Assembly (NCBI GenBank): GCA_023213315.1
Contig: JAKCPI010015691.1
Location: 91,120-155,119 of the forward strand
Length of the DNA: 64,000 bases
Source of the DNA: Euborellia annulipes
Lineage: Eukaryota > Arthropoda > Insecta > Dermaptera > Anisolabididae
Direction: 5' to 3'
A model generated the notes under the pieces. It worked only from the letters and a program-made list of their open reading frames with translations, did no database searches and was not told where the DNA came from. A program made the position numbers and the translations under genes. Below, piece by piece: positions 14,464-29,000 of this stretch (its first letter is position 1; the number at the start of each line of letters is the position of its first letter).

Positions 14464-14690
14464 CAGTAGTCTTGTTAATCCGGACTTCGATACTCTGGGA
14501 TACCGGCTAATCCGGCTTGTTGAAAAGCCACTTTTTCGGGATATCACAGCAAAAAAGGGGTAATTTAATAAAACAAGGGGACATTACAGATTTTTTCAAG
14601 AGATAAATATAAAATTTTGCATTATATCAAATGTTTCGGGTAATCAGGCATTTTCAGAATCCGGCATAGGGCCGGATTAGCAAGACTCTG
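14464..14690. mobile_element. Pogo-like MITE with AATCCGG-type inverted ends
   Basis: Ends CAGTAGTCTTGTTAATCCGG and, inverted, CAGAGTCTTGCTAATCCGGC. A TA precedes the left end; the right flank is not TA. It ends about 75 bp before plexin exon 1. Confidence 0.72.
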
Positions 14691-14766
14691 ACTAGTGTAA
14701 TTGTTAATTTATAAAATTTGAAAAGATTAGATGAAGCAAAGCTGATTGTGTGTTTTGACCTTGCAG

Positions 14767-14925
14767 GTACAATTGACGATTCGTACGCTCCCTGAGTTAC
14801 CGAGCGGTGCCAAGTACAAATGCGTGTTCGGCATGGCTGACCCCATTGACGCGGTGGTCACCTCCTCCGGATTGTCGTGCCCCACGCCGGGGGTGGGTAG
14901 AAGACCACCCATCCCCGAAAAACAG
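14767..14925 (+). CDS. PlexB: Plexin exon 1 of window: extracellular linker between PSI1 and PSI2
   Basis: Fifty-three codons, phase 0 at both ends. The acceptor is ttgcag and the donor cag|gtatgt. The peptide starts [14 protein letters not shown] and holds CVFG near residue 20 and a GLSCPTPG block near residue 43, the cysteine-bearing IPT-like segment that precedes PSI2 in plexins. GC content is clearly above the flanking introns. An antisense open frame at 14727-14975 is its shadow. The preceding exon is not in the window. The left edge of this exon is only about 75 bp from a pogo-like MITE. Confidence 0.88.
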
Positions 14926-16979
14926 GTATGTGTCTCTCTTTCTTTATCCACCCTCGCTTTCGTTAAACGTCTCACGCATAGTCTTGGAAATAGATAAATC
15001 CCATGAGAATTCTCTTTTAGTTAAGTCAATAAAATATTTTTTTAAGTCGAAACACAGGAGGATATCCAATTCCAGTAAAAGTAAAATGTGAAACTTTAGT
15101 TTTTTTAAATTTTTAATCAATCTCTCCACGATTAGAAAAAAAATTAATTAATCAGAAAAATTTAAAATTTTTTTTTAATCACTATGAACAACATATATTT
15201 TAATATAGCAAAATAATTGTCAAGGACTTTGTTGATAATTGTAATCGGACCAAATAGATTAATTTCTTCTTTTAAAAAGTCTAGTTATAAAAATCAATCC
15301 TCTGTCCATACCAGATTATCTCAAACTATAAAAACTAGACCCATGAAATTTTTTTTATTTTGTAGAGCATCTTTCAAAGTGGTGCACGAATATGATTTCG
15401 TTGCGTTAATCGATACGGTACCCCACTAAAAACGAAGAAATTATAAAGAACTAGAGCAATGAAAAAGTTTTTTTTTTAATATTTATATGGGAAGGTGCTT
15501 GAAACCTCGAAGTCATCCAGCAACTTAAGGGGGCCATAGGGGGCGGAGCCCCCTGCCTAGGCGCAAGCCCGGCTTAACGTCTAGTCTATAAATAATACTC
15601 AAGTTTTTCAAAGTTTTGACCTTTAAAAAAAAATCTATTCTCTATTTAATAATAACATGTCTAAATGAATGAAAAGATTTCAATTTAATAACTGGAATGG
15701 CTTTTGATATAATCCAAATCTCTATTCGAAATAGTAGAAGTTGTTTTGATTTAATACCATTGAGTTTCAAGTATTTCATTACTTCAATATAATTTAATAA
15801 AAGTTCTTGATATTTTTAATTCACTATTGTTTAGGGAGGAATTTATTAATTAATTTAAATATTTTAATAAGAGTAATTACTCGGAAAATGATTTCCGATC
15901 AATGGAACTCTTTCAATTTAAATAATGCTAATTAAGCAAATGATCAAATATTGTTCTAGTCAGGGCCGTAGCGCGAAAACTTTTTCTGAGCGGAGAGAGG
16001 GGGGTGGTTCGGATGATCCAAGAGGGTATAAAAATATAATATTGTTATTAATAATTAAACCTAGTATACAATGTAATGTAATTTTCATACTGTATACTAT
16101 AATATAAAGCTCTAGCGGCTGACTTCCTGTCCCTGTTTGTATATCAGAGCGCTGATTGGCAAGAAAAAAAGGAAGTGGAGTTAGAGAGGGAAATTTAAAA
16201 CTAATTCAGAGAGGAGAAATTGAAAACCTTAAAATTTTGCAATTGCCCGCCAAAGGCGAGCAAGGGGGTCCAGGGGGCGTAGCCTTCTGCGGGCTTTACC
16301 ACTTGTTAATTATATAAAACACTACATAAGTCTCTGTAATTTGGAAGTGTAAGGTATTACTTTCTCTTATTTTTAAATATATTGAATATATTAAAAATAA
16401 AATTCATTTTGAAATTAAATTTGGTAAACATTTTAAAAACAGCATTTTATTTTTGCCTTGTGCTCGGCTCTGGCATTAATTGTCGTGCTTAAAAGAGTAA
16501 TTTTGCTTTTTAATAGTCTTTTGGTAATATTTTAATCCCAAAAAGAAAATTTATAAATATGGTAAAATATTTATATTTTGTTGCCATGCCAACCATTTCT
16601 CCTATCTTTTCTATGAAGTACAAGAGTAAACTGTGCTTCAAATAATATTGAGGGTAAAATGAGAATATACGTTACATTTTAAAGACCATCTAAAAAATAA
16701 TTGATTTTTGAATTTTAATCAAAATCGTTAAAGCGAAAAAAAACTGAATAAGTACATCAGTAAAGTATTATTAGTCGTTGACCGTTCGTGTCACGTGCCA
16801 GAGGGGTTGCCAACTTAAATATAAAATAAAGCTAGGAAGTTTTTTTCATTCTTTAGATATTTTGTTCACAGACACACAGACAGACCATGTCGCGAAAACC
16901 ATTTTTTTGGATTCAGGGGACCTCAAAAAGTGTATATCCACCAAAATCTCGACATAAAATTTTTTACATGAATTCAATA

Positions 16980-17071
<92 letters not shown>

Positions 17072-20000
17072 TTAACATATATAAGTAAGAGAAAGTAAAA
17101 ACAATGATATAGAAAAATAATCTAAATTGAGAGAGTCTAATCTATTGGAAATTTTAATTTTTTTTCATTAGGAATTTATGGTTGAAGTTTAAAGGAAGCG
17201 GGTCCAGGACCCGCCAGGAAAAATTTGGTCTAAACTATTCTTCGAAAATCTTTACTATTATTCCTAATCTATGCATAAAAATAAATGAATTAACGTATAT
17301 ACCAGTATAAAAGATAATAAATTGCGATGACAAAAGGACAACGATCTCTTTCCCAAACAGGCCGGGAATATTTGAAATTTAATAATAACTGCACCATAAA
17401 ATATCTTCCATCCTCTCCCTTTATTAGTTTTTATTTAGCTTATCAAATATTAAACTCTTCTTCCCCAGATGGAAAATGGAATTTTCCTAAATCCTTAAAA
17501 AAAAATAATTAATTATTTTTGATATTATACTCGTCGTCATAAAATTTCATTTATTAAAATCACTTCTGCGATGATTTTAAGATGAGAAAAAAAAAAGTTT
17601 AAAAAAAAAATGGCGTTGCTCTGTTGAGTGACTTACGAGTTTTCAAAGTGACAAACTCAATTGGAATCGTATATTTTTGTGGCTTGTGGCCCCTCACTCA
17701 GTTACGTCGTAGTTTAGTTGAACATGGCTGTACATTGACCTGGTAATGAAAAATTCCCAGTCCGACTATTTCATTCCTGTCACTGACACTTCCAATATCC
17801 TGATTGTCATTTCTTTAACTCGAGAATATCTGCCCCCCCCCCCCCTCCACTTCTCTCTTTTTTTTCCTTTAAAGAAAATATCGATCAGTTTTATCCAGAG
17901 GTCATATAATTCTATTTGTTTCCTGTTAAAAAAATACACAAACAATTAACTGAAAAAAAAAACAGAAATTGCCTGGCTTTGAGATAGATCTCGGATCGCA
18001 CTACTGAAAGGTAGGCAACCCAATTGCTTCGGAGGCGTATTATTGAAATGTATAGAGACTCATAGTGTGGTAGCATAAAAATTCTTGCAGAAATAGTCAA
18101 TAAATGTTTATTAATTTTAATTATTATTTAGATTTTATCTTTATATTTATTTATTAATTATTTTTCCTCTCCGATGCTCTAATTCAAAATTTAAGAAATT
18201 AATAACTCACTTGAACGATCGGAAATCGAACAAATTTATTTATTAACAAATTTATAAATGCATTATCACATAATTGTCTTATTAATAGAGAACAGTGACG
18301 TAATCAGGGTGAGAGTCATGATATGTGGGTACAAATTCCTAAAAAAAAAAAAAAACTAAATAAAAATATTAAAATTTTTAACACTTAGAAATTATAAAAA
18401 AATATTTTGATTTCTTTAAAATTTATTCATTTGGGGCTTCCCAAATCTCTCGGATCACAAGGGGGTCCCTCCACCAGAAGGATTCTTTACTATAGTAATT
18501 TTATATGCTCTATTATAACAGAGTGTTTTATTTTCAATTTGAGTAATTGACTTATTTCGATCAAAAAATTTTATTTTTCTATCGGTATCATTTAATAAAA
18601 CACTGTAATTCAATAAACAAAACCGGAACACACAATTTAACCTCAAAATACTGTAATCTTTAGTTTAAATTGTACCCTGAGCCGCAGACGACTGAAAGAA
18701 GTTTGACTGCCAAGGTGACAAGTTAACTAAGTTAGAAATAAATGTACAGCACTGGCAACCTATGGGAACTTTTAAAGTACATAGTTTGATGTACATAAAC
18801 TCGTATATAGTACAAAAGTGTACTAGGAGCATTTCAGTTTCGGCCAAAAATCTTAGTTTCGGTCAAAAACAAACCAAAATTTTCGGCCGGCCGAAACTTG
18901 AGTTTGAAAAGATGGGGAGATTCGTATACTAAAAAAAAATCTGGTGTGACTGGTGCACAGCACACCAGATTTTTTGTGTCGAGATATATTTAGTTGCTCT
19001 TAGCACTTTAAATCCAAACTTGACCACGTGATTATTCATAGATGGCCCTGAGCTACGAATGCTTCCACATTAGTAAAGTGTACTTCAAACGATTTCCACG
19101 AAAAATTTCACTGATATACTTTTTAAAGAGTATGTAAAAAATAGTTGATTTTTGAATTAAAAACAAAATCTTTGGAGCGAATTATGAGAAAATCGAAAAA
19201 ACTGAAAAAGTACATCAGTAAAGTACTAGTACTTTTTGGCCGATTTTGCTTAAAAGCTTATTTACACGAGTTCGGGGGATGCCTAACTTAAATATTAAAT
19301 TTCAACCTCCTAGCTCATATCCTTCATGGTCAAAAATGTCCCCACTCACACACAGACCAATTTGCGGGACTCACTTTTTTTGGACTCAGGGGACCTCAAA
19401 ACATGTATATTCATCAAAATCTCAACATGATGGCAATACTTTCTCTCTCTATCTATTTCATATATAGGGTAAGAGAAAGTAAAAAAACGTCGAATGAGAA
19501 AAAATAGTCATAAAATATAGTGATTGTGACTCATCACGAGTGAAAATTTACTAAAAAAAAAAAAAAAAAATGATATGAATTTTGTATAGATAAAATTTTA
19601 AGAAAAAGTTCAAAACAAGTTTCGGTTTCGGTTACTGCTGAAAATCTTGTTTCGGTCGGACCCTAATATATTTGGTAATAGAAAGTAAAACGAATAGGTA
19701 AATTAAACCATACAATAACAATTAAAGATGCTTAAGAAAGAAATAATTAAAAAAAAAAAAAAAAAAACTAACATAATTAGAAAGGGGATATCCACCGCTA
19801 TATATAGTAATCAAAACATTCAGCATTTTGGCCAAGGCTTTTGATATCAAAGCCGAGAGTCATATATCTAACCACTTTAAAATATAAAATATTCATTCTC
19901 TTTTTGTTGCCAAAAAAATTCGCACTCTTCAAAGAGAACAGATGAGAATTAAAATTGCGCTGTGGCCATTGGGTGTAAAGCGGGAGATTGGCTGGCAAAC

Positions 20001-23000
20001 TCCCGGAATTGATTGGTATGTTGTTTTTTTACTTTTTTTTTTCTTCTCCCCAGGATCATGTACTCGTCCCTCTCTCAGTCCGCTCCTCCGAGACCAACAA
20101 GGACTTCGTTAGCCGCAACTTTGCTTACTATGATTGTGCACGACACTCAACCTGTATGGAATGTGTTCATGCCAAATGGGCGTGTAATTGGTGTGTCTAC
20201 GAGAACAAGTGCACACACAACACCAGCTCTTGCCAAAGAACCGTCATCAGCGGAGAAAATGTAAGTTGTCTTTTAACTAAATACCTTATCTCTCAATGTT
20301 TACTTTTTTTTTACTATTTTAAATATTAAAATTAAATATACAAATTATTTGAAAGGATTTATTAATTATAAAATTAACATTTTATACATATTTCGACAAT
20401 TCCTTGTCATCATCAGAAGTGCTTACATTCTCTTACATTCATTTAGAATGTAAGCACTTCTGATGATGACAAGGAATTGTCGAAATATGTATAAAAATGT
20501 TAATTTTATAATTAATAAAACCTTTGAAACAAATAACCTAATATCAGTGGCGTAGCGAGCTTAACTCGCGCCCGGGGTACAATACCTTTTTAGCCCCCCC
20601 CATTCGAAAACTATATAATATTATATTACAAAATATACAAAATTATTATATTACTCTGGCACTAAATTTAAAATATATTTTCCAGAAATCAATTATAATA
20701 AAAATAAAAATTATCCAGCAATTTTTTGTTTTGCCGGAGCATGGTGACCCCCCTTCCCCCCCCCCCGCTACGCCACTGCCTAATATTAGAGTGAGATGGA
20801 TAGCTGTGTGGATCTTGTAGTAAGGAATAAAAAAAAGAGAGATTGCAGCTAACTTTATTTCGACTTTTCTGTCAGATTTGCGACCATTCTCAGGGCTGAA
20901 GTGTGCCAATAAAACTCCTCAACAAACAGCCTTTGGTCCTTATTAAATGGCAATATTTATTTATTTATTTATTTACATACATTTGATGCGTTGCTCGTAC
21001 CCTTTGGGGTTTTTGGCAATAAATATTTTATACGATTTTTTGAGGAGTTTTATTGACACACTTCAGCCTTGAGGATGGTCGCAAATCTGACCGAAACGTC
21101 GGCTTGAAGTGACTAATAAACGAAATAAACGTAGCTGCAATCGCTCTTTCTTTATTCCTTACTACAGTAGTGTTTAATTTGTATATTTAATTTTTATTTA
21201 GAAAATGTTTCAACGAGAACTCACGGTCGAAAGTTTAAATCTTATTAATAAGTTGTTATTTAAGAGAATTGAAATTATCATACAATAATATAAAGCGCTA
21301 GCAGCTGACTTCCTGTCCCTGTGTGCATGTGCCTATCAGGGCGCTGATTGACTAGAGTTACAGAAAATGAAGAGGGAGAGGGGAATTTAAAATTTAAGTC
21401 AGGGGAAATTCGAAAATTTAAAATTTTGCGATTGTTCGTCGAAGGCGGGCAAGGGGGGGGTCCAGGGGCTCAGCCCCTGGTAAAGCCCACCTAGAGTTTT
21501 AACACTTGTAAGAGATCATAGAAATGGTTGCCTATCAACAGGCGCATTTGGAATTAAATTTTAATTATCTTTATACGATTTTCAAAAATAAATGATTTTT
21601 GGAAAGTATAAAATATAATAAATATATGGTTTTTTCATTCTGGGATCGGAAAAATTGTATTAGGGGTGTCCAAAGTTTAAAATATGGGGAATGACTTCCC
21701 CGAGACTTTCTCGTATATTCTTTTGGAATTACGTCTGGGTGTGTGTGTGAACACGATTGCTTAAAAACCAAGGCAGCTAGATCGATGAAACTTGGTATTT
21801 GCTCCTTACACTAAAATTGTAGATTTCTATCAACTTTGGAGTAAATACGTCACTTGGAAGTAGTACTTTACTTAAAAGTTTTTTCCAAAATTTTGAAATT
21901 TTCAATTTTTTTGTTATATTATGATAAATTATTCTATTTTAAAAAGTTTTTATTCTTTGACATTTTTTCGAAAACTGAATAGTTTTTGAAATAATCACAG
22001 AAGAAATAGAAAATTTTCGTTAATTTTGATAAAAGTTCAAATTCATTTGTTTATATTTACCCTTTTTTTAATGACACCTGTATGATTTTGTTTTGATTTT
22101 TTTATCAAAATTAACGAAAATTTTCTATTTCTTCTGTGATTATTTCAAAAACTATTCAGTTTTCGAAAAAATGTCAAAGAATAAAAACTTTTAAAATAGA
22201 ATAATTTATCATAATATAACAAAAAAATTGAAAATTTCAAAATTTTGGAAAAAACTTTTTAAGTAAAGTACTACTCCAAGTGACGTATTTACTCCAAAAG
22301 TTGATAGAAATCTACAATTTTAGTGTAAGGAGCACATACCAAGTTTCATCGATCTAGCTGCTTTGGTTTTTAAGCAATCGTGTTTACACACACACACACA
22401 CACAGACATAATGCCAAAAATGGTTTTTTGGACTCAGGGAGGTCTAAAACGTGGAGAAACATCAAAATCTCGAAGTCGAATTTTTTTACGATTACATAAC
22501 TTTCTCTATACGAGAAAGTAAAAAACTGTTTTTCTAATCTTTAAGCCGTTTGAGGCACCACTAAATAATAAAATGTATTTAAATTTTAAATTTTTGGAAT
22601 TCTACAATAGATTAACAATTTGCTTTTTAATTTTTATTTTTTTTTTTTTTGGGGGGCGACATTCTTGTACCTGGGGGGGGGGGGCAATCAATGTAGTTAC
22701 GCCTCTATCTGGAAAGCTGGCCATAAAGTTGATAGCTGATATATAGCAGGGTAGATTCCATGCCGAAATCATCCAAATAAAGAGTGCTTACTCATTAAAT
22801 AGAGGCTCAATTATTGGCTGCATCTTCATCATAAAGTTGCCAAAAGTTTTGTATTCAGATATTGAAAATATTTCCCAAAATTATTACTCAAATACTATAT
22901 GTATAGACTTAATTTGAAATAGATTTTGAATTTCTATAGAACATATATATACACACATATATTTTTTTCATTTCATTTTTATGCATATTGGATAGATATA

Positions 23001-26000
23001 CATAATATATAGGCCTAAACTATATAGATGAAACATGTGATACTAAAAAAAATAATTTTTTCTCTTTTTGAAAACACCTTTTTCATATCCTAAAAATGTA
23101 AAAAAAATATTCTGCACTCCCACAAGTTTAAGTTTATTTCTTTCTCTTCTCATCATTTTGTATTTCTATCTTCTCTTCTCTATAATGATCTTATTTTTGA
23201 CATTTTTCATATTTCTCCTTTTTTTCTATTGACTTTTATTTTTTTTCTTTCTCTATTTTTTTCTTCTTTTCTTCTTTATTTATTCCTCTTTTATAGTCTA
23301 GAAATTAAATTGAGTAATTTCATTTTGTTCTTCTTTTTTTATGTAATTTAAGTTCTCCTTCCCAATGAAATTTTTTTTTTTCTTCTTAATTCACGAAATA
23401 AAATTTCTCTTTAAATTGACATAAAGAATTTAATTGTTAAATTAATAATAATTGGATTTATCTTTTCTAGTTGCAAATAATAAAAGTAAAACTTAGAAAA
23501 ATTAGTCAAATTTTAAATAGATTGATTTCGATCTATTTTATATTTTTCGGAAATTATTTAATAGTTTCTAGCATCAGGTTTGACCAAGATTATTTCAGAT
23601 AATACGCAAAGTTTATGTATGCAATTTTAATCAATCTGTTTGAATTAATTAACTTTTGTAAATAAATACAAATTTGTTTATTTTGTATTTCTTTATGAAA
23701 ATATAATTTACAAAAAAAAAAATGTAAATTTGCATGAGGCTCTCTAAATGAAAACAAGGGAAAGAGGCAAGGGTGGGAATGTAAAATTTAATAAAAATAA
23801 TCAAATTCGACATGTTCAAATATTAAAATAATTTATCAAATAGTCTGGGTTCTGGGTAAGTTCTCACCAGTCCTGAATATAGGCCTACAGTATCTTAAGG
23901 TGCGCGTCTCGAAAAGCAGTTAGAAGACGATTGACTACCGAGTTACTCGAGGCGGCAAGAGATGGCGTTAGTTTTTCACGTAAGAAAACAAGGGACTTAT
24001 TTCATCTCATTTGAAAGATTCCAGCTAATTAATTAAGGGTAAAAAATTAATTATTTTTTAACACAATGATTATTAATTTAATTATCTCTAAGATATAGAG
24101 CGAATTTTTAAAAAATATCTTTTATTTAGTATAATTAATCTAAAAAAAAAAGTATTTTTTCGAAAATCAAAAAAAGGGCTTCTGTAAGTTGTAGATAATT
24201 TAAATAGCTTTAATTTAAAAAAAAATTTGAGGTCGATAGTTACAAAATTGTGGCCGCTGGAAACTTCCAAAATTAGCACCCCGAGACGCGCACCTTAATA
24301 ATATATTTTCATAATTTTTAAGTCTTATTTATTATTTTGAAAATTCAATAGTGAAATATTTTTTTATCTTCTTTAAACGCCATATTAATTTCGCGATTCT
24401 AAATACGTTTAGTTGAATCATGCCGAAGGAAAGTGCTTAAAATTTAATTAAAACTGATTAAACAATTTAAATTTAGTAAAGCAGAGAGTCATTACAGGTA
24501 CCAAAGAGGATAAGGGAACCCTTGGGTCCATTCAAATACTTTTTTTTATGATAGGGTCAGTAATAAAAAAGATTATTTTTACAAAAGTTAAATATTCCCT
24601 AATGTTATTAATTTTCATATAAAACCATTAAATTTAAAATATTCTAAAACTTTATATGTATAGGTAATTGTGAATTTTTAATTTAATTTAGACCTTTGCG
24701 AGTTTGATTAGAAAATTTTCTCAAGTCGAAGTTCAAGTGAATTTAGCTACAATATGATCATCTGAGGTATTGTCACGGCTGCGGAGGCCGCTTCAACAAG
24801 TTTGAAGCGAAAGGGAGAAGCAAACTTGGATTAGTTTATTTAGAACTTGATTTGCTCTTTTCATATTTAATATTTTTATTGTTGAAAATCTCTCCTTTCA
24901 TTCGTAATTTAGTTTTTAAAAATGGAAATGAAAGATGAGTGGGTTGAGACAATACAATATCTCCTGTTTCGTTGCTAATTTCATTATACAGAATAATAAC
25001 TAGATTTACATTGGTTTTTAATTTTTTTTTTAATATATGTTTTATTTATTTAACTTGTTCGTTCATTTAGGCGAAACACAACACGTTGTTGAGGAGATTA
25101 CTTCTTTAATTGGGGCTCTGAAAAAAGGAAAACAAAACATGGCGAAGGCCCATCAATTCCAGAGAGAAGATGGACACGTGTCTGGCCACGTGATGGAAAT
25201 CATTTAATTCGTGCAGTCCATCGAGATGAACATTTTAAACACATTTCTCTCAGTCGTTAGATTTGACCCGATTACATTTCTGTTGAGTAATTTGGTAAAA
25301 TCTCCAATGACCCTTCATCTAAGATCCATAATAAATTTATTTGAATCTTCTTCGTCATTAGTAGTACCTTTGGCTATTTCGAGGCTCGATTTTTTCAGAT
25401 ATAGTTAACTGGCTATATTGACTGTGACTTTTGAGTCTTTTCAGTTCAAGTTAACCTAATCATATGATTAAATAAAGGTCCAAATCGTAGTTAGTTAGCT
25501 AAGATGGGTCGGTATAAGGCTAGTTATACACACACACTATCTCACACTATTCACTAGTGGCCCTTGGGCGTTCCTATCCCCACCCATAGGCTAGCTATAC
25601 AGTAGGACCTCGCTTAACGAGCATCTCTCAACTAGTAATTCGCATAACGAGCAAAACAAATTGTAAAAGAATGACTCACTTAACGAGTACAAAACACGGA
25701 CTTCGTCAAAATAGTCTGTCCAATAAATTTATAATTTGGCTTGTGTATCTACTAAATTTAATGATTACAAAAAAGAAAATTAAATAAGAAATTTAATGTT
25801 ATTATTTTAAAGGGTTTTTCTTTTTTTTTTTTTTTTTTTTTTTATTAAAAACTATCAAATTTTTCATTATTAATAATTAATTACATATTAGGAACATGAT
25901 GGTTCCAGTAACATCTTTTGCAATCGCACATTTTATCAAACTTGTGTTATATGTACAGTGAGGAACAATATTAAGTCCCACCCATGCGTTTTCTACTTAT

Positions 26001-29000
26001 GATTATTCCATTGTTTTTATAAAAGAAAATGAAAATCTTTAATGGAGATTTTCTAGGTTTGAACCATGAAAGTTTCCATTAAAAAATATATATATTTGTT
26101 TAAAAACACTGAAATAATCATATGTAGAAAAGGCATGATGGGTGGGACTTAATATTGTCCCTCACTGTACATGAATAAAAATTAATTGAATTAATTATTA
26201 GAAAGATAATCAGGGAATAGATTTGTAATTTTTTGTGTGAAAAGTTTAATAACCTTTGCAAAAATGTCTCCAAAAAAGTCGCAAGAAAACAGCCATATGG
26301 GAGTGTTATTTCAACAGAGAACGGCATTATCATATTTTACATTAATTTAAATAAAAATTGTTTCGCTTTACGAGTTTGATTCTGGAACGAATTATGCTCG
26401 CTAAGCGAGGTTCTACTGTAGTTTGTTAGCTGCCCACACTCGAATGACCTCACATTCATTTACACATGACTTGTACAGTTGATCGTCGCAGCGGCTTTCA
26501 CAGCCTTAAATACAAAATATTTCAGGTAGTTCTGTTTCTGGATTCTTTCACATAGAATTAGATTAAATTTTTTTTTAATTCAGAGCGTTGTTTTTTTATT
26601 TCATCAGAAAGAAGTGATAGGGTTTTAAGAGAATCATTTTTTTTTTTTTTTTGAGCTTCTACCAAACAATTCGACAATTCAGTTGAAAGTGTACTGCTAT
26701 CAACTGAACAAATTTAATTACACAAACAGAAAAGATCAGAATTGGGGTTTGGACACCGGTGGAAACCGAAACCGGTATACCGGTTTTTTGGCTAATTTTC
26801 AAAAACCGGAAACCTGGTTTTTCTCAAAAACCGAATTCGGTTTTTTTTTTATTTTTTTATTTTTCTTCAATAATACTTGTATTCAAATTTATAAATTAGC
26901 CCGTGATCCATGGCTCAGAGAGAAGATATTACAATAGCTTCTAGTAGCTTGGGGTTTCGGGTTCGCTTCCCGTTCCAAGCGAGAAAATTTATTTCATTTG
27001 AATTGGCTATCAATCATTTGAAATAAATAGGGATGAGGTTTAAATGGCCTTAGATGCCGAAAAAGACCTTGGACAAATAAAAAAAATTTATAGATTATTT
27101 ATATGTTTTCTCCTTTTTTCTAATACTTAAATAATCTATATATAATAATAGCGGAGTATCGGTCTATCTGTCCGTCTGTCTCGCTGTTTGCCCAACTTTT
27201 CGTTGGAATTTTGAAACCGAAATTTTGCAGTCTTATAGAGGACGTTATGGAGAGTTCAGGAAAAATACTCGGGTCCCGAAATTCCTACAATTTTTTGAGT
27301 TATTAATTCATAAAGTTGCGATTTCTCCCATAGGAAATGTATAGAGAAATTTATGTATTTTTTGTATTCTATGAATGTAAACAAATCCTCAAGCAGGCAC
27401 TGGATCAGAATAGTAGTAATAATAATTTTTTTCGGTTCGGATCCCAGGCAGTCCGATGATTTTATTTAAGCCATTTGGAGTGGCAGGCAGGAGCGCGGTT
27501 ATTAAAAAATAATTCTATAAAATTTTGCTTTGAGTATTTTTTTATTTTTTTTTCCTTGATTTACATTTGAAAAAAAACCGGTTTACCGGTTTTCCGCTTT
27601 GCGAAAAACCGAAAAACCGGTTTTCAAAATTTTCCGGTTTTTTCCAAACCCTAATCAGAATTGAACACTTCGAAAGTAAAGATCATAAGCCTGAAATCAT
27701 GCTACTACCAGAAAGATGGCACGAAAAGGGTGTTTTTTTGGAGGGGGGAGACGAACTCATATTTAAGGATTCCCCCCCCCTTTGAAAAATGTATATTTTG
27801 ATCCATTCAATACTCTGCAATATGTAAATTAATAAACAAAAATTGACTTTTTTTTTCATAAAATAAAAATAAAGAAATTACTTTCCAAACAAACTATTAA
27901 TGTACAATTTTTTTTAATGAAAATAATAATAATAATTTATACTTGAGAATAGAAAAATGGAAATCAATACATCCCTCTCATTATACTTCAACAGTTTAAC
28001 AATTCATATTATTGATCAATATTCAAATTATATCATATAACATTATTATTAATTAGTTGTTTTACTCCGAGAGAGTTTAGTTAATGTTGTTTATTTTCAT
28101 TTTGTATCTCAGTTTAATAATTCGTTAAAAATAATAAACTTTGAAACTTATTTATTTTATTAAAATTATATCTATTAAAAAATTATGAAAATCTATTAAC
28201 ATATTTTTTTAATAATTATTGAGGAAAATTAAAATAAATTGTGTTATATGTAACAAAAGAAATTGGGATATTATTATTTAATTTATTATAAGATAGGTAT
28301 TATTTATTAAAAAATCAAAAATGTTCGAATTCATTTGCTTTTTGATATTTATTAAATTAAAAAATGGCCCTTCTTAAAGTGAAGAAGATACCGTTTCGGA
28401 ACTGTGAACCCCCTGCGAAAATATAAGCTCTCGATAAATAAACACATCTAACCATCAAATGCCTAAATATAACCAGGGGCGGATTCTCAGGCTGAGAAGA
28501 CACATGGACACGAGACGTTCTTTCCTTTGACTTTGAGATTTTATTTATATAGTATTTTCTTCAAAAATCGTGGCAACTTGGCTCTGTAACTAATCAATCT
28601 TAAATATCTAATTTTGGATAGTAAAAGAAAAGAAAGAAAAATAAAACATTGTCAATGTTTTTAAAAACACTTTATGGGAATATTTTTCAATAAAATGTAA
28701 ATTTCATAAAAGTTGTTTATATTTTATAGTATAAAATATATTTCAAAATTCAGGGATTCCCACTTAATTGGTAGATTACTAGTTCGAACTAAAACTGGCT
28801 TATCTTTAACCCTTCTATAATGACATACCTAACCCCCAGGGGCCGGAGGGGTAAAACTTGCCCTAGGGGCGCCCTTAATTTGTAGGAAGGAGTACCTTAT
28901 CAACTTAGACTTTTCTTTTCGTTTATTTAGAATACATTTCTTCCCACTTAACGAATTCTTATAAAATTTGCGCCTTTTAATTTTTGGTTTGCTCGAAATC

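Larger units (their letters stand above)
1..14766. other. Upstream plexin intron (or 5' flank), repeat-rich, no exon seen
   Basis: No plexin exon is recognisable to the left of 14767. Exon 1 begins in phase 0 after an acceptor, so an upstream exon must exist. I looked for sema-domain and PSI1 cysteine patterns in open stretches and found none. The stretch holds simple AT sequence, RT debris near 4 kb, a pogo-like MITE at 2.8 kb, two copies of a TTAA-flanked element, one SINE and several hairpin repeats, listed separately. The rest (for example 1.2-2.7 kb, 6.4-7.4 kb, 10.9-12.2 kb) is AT-rich sequence in which I see nothing. Confidence 0.7.
14926..20053 (+). other. Plexin intron, 5.1 kb
   Basis: Starts gtatgt and ends with a T-rich tract and cccag. 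Contains Helitron-like or other short repeats near 15.5 and 16.1-16.3 kb, two copies of the large hairpin repeat family (16.56-17.10 and 18.94-19.49 kb), and a long CT/TA microsatellite at 16981-17069. No further exon is seen; 17.1-18.9 kb is AT-rich sequence without a recognisable element. Confidence 0.8.

Noticed and set aside
14746..15091. Longer frames around plexin exon 1 with ATG starts
   Set aside because: Their ATGs fall in intron sequence or in the wrong frame; the exon is bounded by splice sites.
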